Positions 57,878-64,000 of a stretch of DNA of 64,000 nucleotides are shown in pieces (the first letter of the stretch is position 1; every line of letters starts with the position of its first letter). Under the pieces are notes generated by a model. The model saw only the letters and a list, made by a program, of their open reading frames with translations, did not search any database and had not been told where the DNA came from. Both the position numbers and the translations under genes were made by a program. Origin of the DNA: Paramacrobiotus metropolitanus (taxonomy: Eukaryota; Tardigrada; Eutardigrada; Parachela; Macrobiotidae); NCBI RefSeq assembly GCF_019649055.1, contig NW_026570241.1:944501-1008500 (forward strand), read 5' to 3'.

Positions 57878-59370
57878 CTCCAACACAACTGTTGCAGTTG
57901 TTCGCACTGTAAATAAGCCTTTTGTGATAGAAGGCCTTCCGGGAAGATATTGTGGTATTGTTCGCAGATCTCCTTGAATTAATCACAAAATCATAACTAT
58001 TTTGTGAATGATCGCTGCGTGAATCATTGACTTTGTTATGTTTCATAATTTTCGACCTGTCTCCTGCAATTGTTTGGTACTTGGTCCTAGAAATATTTTA
58101 TGTGTATATTTTATGCAGATATTGTGTGGCATGAGGCATACATACACAGAGGTCGAAGTACTTGATCCAAGAGTTTTCACTCAAAAATTTACAAGTGCTG
58201 ATCTCGGGTATTGCACTTCAGTCTTGTTATTGTGTTGTTTTAAGGTGAGTATAAAATTAATCCCATCAAATGCACAAGCGTTAAATGAGGTTTACGCAGA
58301 GCGAGAGAGAGTGGGACTTGGCAACAACGGAGAATATCCTGCTGATACTTCACCACGTCTTTGCCACAAACCTTTCGCGAACGCACCAAATTTTGTATCC
58401 CTTCCATCCGCCGCTTATCACACGCACAACAGATGCGTCTTATTTCATACGCACAGCAGATGCGTTGCATGTTCTCTGCACATAGCAAATGTGTTTAATT
58501 CCCTAGAGCAGCATTTACGTCAAGACCTCGTAATATCTGTGCCTAGTACAAATTAATCATAGGTTTTCTTACTTGTATAACCGAGCCAGGTCATAAAGGT
58601 AATACACACGTAGGATCATTTGTGGGCGACTCATTTTCGTCGCTATTCACCATTCGGAACGCTTTCCAGATACAACTTGTTACGCAGATCATCATTTAGT
58701 AGGTGTCCTTTTTCTTTTTGGGATGCCACCGCATTACATAGCAAAAGTGGGTGCTTGAGGTCAGCGTGGTGCCTTAACGTTGACCACCAACTTCCGGTTA
58801 ATAACATCCACGATGACGAAGTGACTCGTGCGGTCATACAATAGAATACCTCGGTAAATAATGGATCTGAATAATTTTAAATTGAAAACCGAATCACACA
58901 TGTGTCAGTAAAAGACAAATGGACAGAGTAATTGAAGTTAGCGTTTGCTCGCTAACTTGTTTAATGATACGAGAGAAACGCCGGCAAGAGCTGCTCTTTT
59001 TTGACCTAGGACATCAATGGCTAGCCGCCGGACCGCCGGAGTGAATCGACGGCTGTTTTTCCTCCTCCTTCTTGGAATGTTGCACCAGCATGTAGGCAAG
59101 CGAATCGACTGCCTCTCCTGTTTGCGTACGGTGTGCATATTGCCATTTTACCTGCGGTCTGCTGACCACAGTCAGTTATATTATTTTTCCTGCTGGCCTA
59201 GTTGTAATAATCGCATTCGTGTTTTTCGGCATGTGCGAAAATCTTGCCTGTTATTATCACATTTTTATGTGTCAGATTTTGGATGTAAATCAGTGTTAGC
59301 GTTTGAAACCTTCCTGTTATTAGCAGTTATCTTCCTGAGTGATCAGAAATTGTGGTAGTATCAGGAGAAA
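57878..59370. other. Spacer between inverted FLYWCH copies, left part
   Basis: The frame at 58038-58556 is long (172 codons) but low in recognisable features, and repeats such as tttcatacgcacagcagatg account for part of it. Nothing supported. Confidence 0.35.
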
Positions 59371-60365
59371 TATGACCGGACGGCGCGGTAGGAGATCTAG
59401 TGCGTCGGGACCTCCTGCGAAGCGCCCAGCTCATGGCCGTTCACGTGCGCGTGCGATTCGTGTCTGAAGATTTATCTGCTCATCCGACGGCAGCTGGAGG
59501 AACCACCGGCACGGGAAGTACAGGGGATCTGGATGCTCAGATTGCCGTGGCCAGGCAACGTTTGCACTCATTGTTGGCGAAAAAGGATTCGGACGTCATC
59601 CCAGTATTGTCGACATCGGAGACACCACCACAACTGCCTCAACCGACGGAAACGACTCTGCTGATTCAGCTAATGATGAACCAACAGAGTGAGCTTGCCC
59701 AGTTAACTCAGAAAGTCAATGATGCCAAGTCGACTCCATCCACCGCCACCGAAGCGAGTAACAGTAACAGTAACCGAAGCGAGTAACGCCACCGTTACCG
59801 GCTGGGTTCCCAATTGTCAGTGAGAAATGTCTGGAAGAGATTTATGATCTTACTATCAATGTCGATTTAGATAAGCTGCTTAGGACTAACACCATTACGT
59901 CCCCAATTCAAGGAGAGGCTAGAATTTAGGGATGGAACTTTTATCCTTTTTGATTCTAAACCGAGGAAAATAACCATTACTTCATTTCCTCTATGGATTG
60001 AGTACGCAGCTATTACCATCCCACTCTGCAGTAGCCGTTAGATTCGTATCATACCATCATTACTCAACTGGCAGGTGTATATCTGCCTGCGGTCTGGATG
60101 GAATACGACAAGCCTTTCGCGCAAGCCGCATCCGTACCACAACTACCCACGATGAATGGAACTTTCTTGACAGAAACCGATCAAGACTGCCCGAAGAAAC
60201 TCCAGATCGCCCGGCACAGTCAGAAAGACAACAAGGGAGATCGGCCCTTTCGATACATCCCGCCGGACGTGTGCAGGAACTGGAATAACGGGGGATGCAC
60301 CAAAGGATCCAACTGCCGCTTCAAACAGATGTGTGGAGCATGCAGAGCGCCTGACCATCGATAAT
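59371..60365 (+). pseudogene. Retroelement gag remnant with Cys/His motif
   Basis: The ATG at 59371 opens an Arg-rich start. After a frame change comes LDAQIAVARQRLHSLLAKK and a Gln/Ser-rich coil. Then VSEKCLEEIYDLTINVDLDK follows in another frame, and finally YIPPDVCRNWNNGGCTKGSN with CRFKQMCGACRAPDH. The terminal C...C...C..H/C motif resembles that of DIRS/Ngaro-type gag proteins, including the one at about 10.1 kb, and WMEYDKPFAQAAS also fits. Several stops and shifts show it is dead. No reverse transcriptase follows. Confidence 0.55.
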
Positions 60366-60939
60366 AATATTACTGACGCTTAATCCCGATTGCAGTTGCA
60401 ACGTTTTCGTCAAATCCATCCGCTAGCGAACGTCGACGGCATAACACCGCCGAAGTTCCTTAAGCGACTTCGACCGTTCCTGACAAGAAAAGACTCCAAT
60501 AAGTCTTACCGGGGGTGCCGCTTTTACCGCCGGAGTGGCCCTGCTACCCGAAGAGCTTACGCCAGTATTGTTTGGCCAATATTCTTTAGCCTTTGCAGAT
60601 AAAATAAGCCTTTCCAGATGAAATATTTTTTTAATTATACTAATTATATTCTACCTTTCTACAAAATATCAGAATTTTTTGAATTTTTGACCCGAAAAAT
60701 GTGCCCTGGTCTGTCGGAAACAAAACGTTTGAATTGCACACAAGATTCTAGGAAAAATTACCAATCCATACAGGAAAAAGTGCATTAATTATTACGCATA
60801 GCAGCGATACATACAGCGATGATTCACAAAACAGTTACGATTTCAGGATTAAATATACCAGTACCAAGAAGGCCTCCTACCATATACAAACAACCAATCT
60901 ACAGGACGAACAACTGCAACTATAGTACCGGTGCTGCAG
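60366..60939. other. Spacer, no gene recognised
   Basis: AT-rich 3' flank of the gag remnant and of FLYWCH copy C. Confidence 0.35.
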
Positions 60940-62565
60940 CTAATTCATCTCGGCATCGGAATCCTGGTCAGCCACCTGCTGATCCAGCTGGATAATCGTC
61001 TTCCGAATGGTCTTCACGTAATGCCGCATGTGTTCGGGGCGGAGAGCTTTCAGCATGGCAGTGATGTACTGGCCTAAGCACCAAAAGTCGTTTTTTATAC
61101 AGTACTAGGAAAATTCACTTTGGCGTGCATTGGCAAACCGGAGCGCAGCTTAGTCGCTTAATTACGGTGTTAGAACGGCTTTCATTATCTTTTTCAGTTG
61201 TTTCATTTTTTATATAACGGGAGTTCAAAACAGTTAAACTTGAGTCATTGACACTCACAATCATATTAAGGTTCCTCGTTTATTGAAAAAGTTCTCCGCT
61301 ACCTCTGTCGTACTTTATCAACCAGACGAACGTATTTTCGTATGCACCGTACAGTGTACACCCCACCCACAACAACTGACCGGTGAGCTCTGGTTTCTCC
61401 AAATTTCTCCACTTTGCCTGAGTTACATATTATTCAGGCGAAACCCGAGCTCACTTGAATTTTCTCAGACAGGACTGTCACCGAGATCCTTACAACGCAG
61501 AAATGCAGCATCGTTAATGGCAGTCCGGGCAACGTATCAGTCACGTGAACTCTTGCTGTTAGACAAAAAGTAGCTCTACTGCCTCTACAGTACGTATAAC
61601 TGCCTTGCTCATAGAAACGTGTGTGTAACTGAAAACTGCATATCAATAAAACGTTATTACATATCAGACAACATATGACGAAAAAATCACTAATTTATTT
61701 TGTAACGAATCTATTTATTTCCGAAAATTTCCGGAGCCATCAACTGCAACCGGTTGTACTCATTACTATCTTTTTATTTGCTCTAAACTACCGCCATACC
61801 AAATGTTTCCGCGACATCAGTCCCCGTGATCCCCGCAACGCCGTTGTTTCCCTTCGGACTAGGAAGTGGTATAGCATCAGCAGGAAAAGTAGGCGCGGCG
61901 GCAGGCAGTCCGACCAAATTGGGAAGCCGGAGAGCTGGCGGAAATGGTAGAGATGCTACTGGAGCACGATGATCTGGTGTCCGTTTGGTCTTTTTCTGTG
62001 CGCTTCCAGTGAATCCATTCATCGTCTTGTTATCTTCGTTTTCTTGTACACTTGCAGCGCTGACAGTCCGTTTCGTGCAAAGGCCGAATCCATTCGTAGT
62101 CCCCTTCTTTGTAATTCTCTGCATATTGTGCGGAAAGTCACCTACAGCGGAGCCGGTCGGTTCCGGCTCCAAATGCTCCTCCTCTTGACTGTCCGCAGAT
62201 TGCCTGGTCTGGCCTTTCAATCGGCCTGATTGCTTCGGAGGTGCCTCCAATGCGGAAGACGCCTTCGCGGGCCTCTCAGACAACGACACCATGTTCAACA
62301 TGGGAGCCGGTGACGGGAACTTGTGCGAATGCACCGCTGGCTCCAGCTGCGTATTGCGTACCTCAGGTCCGTGCGTGTGCTCCATGCGCAGCGTGGCCAC
62401 CTTTTCAATTTCATCCATATCCAACGTGGCGCAACATATTTTATTCTCACGGTAGCGGCGACAGCGCCAACGATTAGCATAACCACCTTCCCGCAAATAT
62501 TCATAGCCTTCCAAAATCAATAGGTCGCCACCTCTTTTATTTTGCGTATACACGGGAACGGACAT
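60940..62565 (-). CDS. FLYWCH zinc-finger protein, copy C, intact
   Basis: Exons 62565-61800 and 61073-60940 (donor ATTTG|GTATGG, acceptor gcttag|, phase 1) give 299 aa. The FLYWCH module is at residues about 12-66: GGDLLILEGYEYLREGG, NRWRCRRYRENKICCATLD and LRMEHTHGPE, with the Cys/His ligands in the expected order. The long middle is Ser/Pro/Lys-rich (AQKKTKRTPDHRAP, ALRLPNLVGLPAAAP, PLPSPKGNN). The last 44 residues (GQYITAMLKALRPEHM..., helical, ending in an acidic tail) are nearly invariant in all three copies. This is the only copy with a complete uninterrupted model. A DNA-binding regulatory or transposon-derived role is inferred. Confidence 0.75.
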
Positions 62566-62922
62566 GTTGCTCCGATTCAGCGAAAATTCAGAGAATATCA
62601 GTAACAGGATAAATTCAGAGAATATCAGTATTCAGAGAATATCAGTAACAGGATAAATGGTACGATACTGTACTGAGGTCGAGAAATGACGATAGAGACG
62701 ATCCAAGAAATCACAAATTTAAAAGTGTTTACTAGCAACTAGAATAATCTGATGAAATTCGCCAAGCAAAATTGCAAAAACGGGAAGGCTAGTTTAACCG
62801 TTATTGTTGCCATTAGCTCTACTCGGTGTTCGTGTTCGCTACTTTTCGAATCTGCGACCGCAATCGGCTTTTGAGTCCGGTTTCCGGGTCAACCGCCACC
62901 ATTCTCAGAAGAGCTTACTGGT
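62566..62922. other. Upstream flank of FLYWCH copy C with tandem repeats
   Basis: The unit attcagagaatatcagt(aacaggataa) is repeated three times at about 62585-62656. Beyond it are blocks shared with the flanks of copies A and B. Confidence 0.5.
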
Positions 62923-63333
62923 TCCCGCATTCTATTATTCCATCAGATGACCTGGAAGCGCAAGTGACACTGTACTAGTGGCCAACGAACGCCGTCCTTC
63001 TCTCAGTCATGCATCCCAACTATCTCACGGGCACTAACGCATTTTGCCGGCATTTTTATTTTGGTTATGTCCTTGACCTTAACAGCTTCCTGGTGTGGCT
63101 TAACTATTTTGGGGATAAACCGCTTTGTCGCGGTAATTCGACCCGTTCAGCTACGGACATTAAATAAGACGTCCAGTTATTGCCGTGCAGATAATATGGT
63201 CTACTGGGATCGCCCATGGTATATTGGGGTCGCCACTACCATTAAATTCCGAGTTACGGACGGTTGGTTTTTCGTGCCTGCCAAAAGCAGAAAGTGCTTT
63301 GTGGAAACAGGACCGGCATTTCTGATTAACTAG
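62923..63333 (+). pseudogene. Family-1 GPCR pseudogene, TM2-TM5 region
   Basis: Degraded copy closest to 44481-45609. A ctggttcccgcattctatta stretch corresponds to TGSRIL. Then SLTLTASWCGLTILGINRFVAVIRP matches TM3, and GVATTIKFRVTDGWFFVPA and RKCFVETGPAFLIN match TM4, loop 2 and TM5. Frame changes occur at about 62960-63060 and a stop at 63331-63333. TM1, TM6 and TM7 are missing. Confidence 0.8.
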
Positions 63334-63570
63334 TGGTGGTTGATAACCACATCATTGAAACGGTACGCACTACGCACCACTGGAAATGGAATCGATGTGT
63401 GGAATTCCACATATCCCATAGGAAAGAGGGTTACGTACGCGCTTTTTGGCGTCAGACAAACTCTGCTATGGAGCGTGTGGTCTTGACGATCAGTTAATTG
63501 CAGCAAATTAATTACCTGGGGTAGTCTGGGATGCTACCTGGTAGTCTGGGATGCTACCTGTTGGGACACC
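63334..63570. other. Junction region with a 20-bp tandem duplication
   Basis: gtagtctgggatgctacctg is repeated exactly at 63521-63540 and 63541-63560, just upstream of the LINE fragment. Confidence 0.6.
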
Positions 63571-63999
63571 GTGGCTATGTCGCACGTGAAAGCCAGCTCG
63601 AAGAAGTCAGGCAGCGTGGCACAGCTAGCAGAAGACTTTAAGCGGCGGAAGTACGGATTCGTAGAGGATATGGGATACATGTTTTACCCTCTGGCAATAG
63701 AAACGTTTGGAACTTTTGGGCCTGCCTTTGCTGAGATGATACGCTTCGTCGGTAGGAAAATTCGCGATTTGACCGGCGAATCTCGATCCACTGCCTTCCT
63801 TAGACAACGTTTCAGTCTAGCTGTTGTTAGAGGAAATGCGGCTGCTGTCTTGGGTACATTAAATGCACGATCGAAAGTTGGAAATGACAGTAATGATTTT
63901 GGTTGTTTCTTCAATGTGTAAATTCGGAATCTTTAATTAGCATCTACCAGCGCAGGCTTGCTGTTCTGTTAATAGGCTATTGCCCGAATAAAAATTAAC
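63571..63999 (+). mobile_element. Non-LTR retrotransposon (LINE) 3' end, 5'-truncated
   Basis: The open frame 63571-63921 encodes the C-terminal end of a LINE ORF2-type protein. Its pattern (FYPLAIETFGTFGPAFAE, STAFLRQRFSLAVVRGN, AAAVLGT) is one common to the tail of many animal LINE-encoded polyproteins. Reverse transcriptase and endonuclease domains are absent, which is typical 5' truncation. After the stop comes a 3' UTR ending tgcccgaataaaaatt, shared with 33052-33119. Confidence 0.7.
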
Positions 64000-64000
64000 A

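Noticed and set aside
58038-58556. 172-codon ORF as a gene
   Set aside because: No domain, odd composition, internal short repeats, and no splice or start context. It lies in the spacer of an inverted duplication.

Overview
The window looks like nuclear DNA of a small invertebrate, most likely a tardigrade. Genes have short GT-AG introns, vertebrate-like housekeeping exons and lineage-specific receptor expansions, and they sit among nested transposable elements. The tardigrade assignment is inference from the look of the receptor, Tudor-like and FLYWCH families. The animal assignment is safe.

Layout, left to right. 1-305: 3' end of a rhodopsin-like GPCR (family 1). 786-2772 (-): two-exon tandem-Tudor/Agenet-like protein. 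4203-14791: a second family-1 GPCR, now a pseudogene, cut in half by an LTR retrotransposon (4986-14448, TSD cgcg, 202-bp LTRs, gag but no pol). That element carries a DIRS/Ngaro-type tyrosine-recombinase retrotransposon inside it (6803-11752, A1-ORFs-B1-A2-B2 split direct repeats). 14.8-20.4 kb is gene-poor, with an inverted repeat and a possible secreted Cys-rich gene (18507-19299, -). 20.4-22.1 kb holds a partial copy of the Tudor-like gene's last exon and a family-2 GPCR pseudogene. 24315-25378: intact family-1 GPCR. 26312-28685: tandem pair of DUF1772-like membrane proteins. 30200-34666 (-): complete nine-exon adenylosuccinate lyase gene, flanked on both sides by decayed Link-domain exons. 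35-37 kb: a foldback element and a decayed FMR1/Agenet-like gene. 39126-41270: seven-exon secreted astacin metalloprotease fused to a Link (hyaluronan-binding type) domain. 42.6-47.6 kb: three intact GPCRs. 48.7-63.3 kb: three copies of a FLYWCH zinc-finger gene (two in inverted orientation), GPCR fragments, a MITE with 8-bp TSD, a tRNA-like Pol III unit and a gag remnant. 63571-63999: 3' end of a LINE whose 3' tail also lies in an adenylosuccinate lyase intron.

The clearest core gene is adenylosuccinate lyase (purine synthesis). The most unusual product is the astacin-Link protein, whose domain pairing implies a protease anchored to glycosaminoglycan matrix. The GPCR cluster shows birth-and-death: six copies with long reading frames or intact ends, several broken. 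The rest is largely mobile-element history that can be ordered in time from nesting and target-site duplications.
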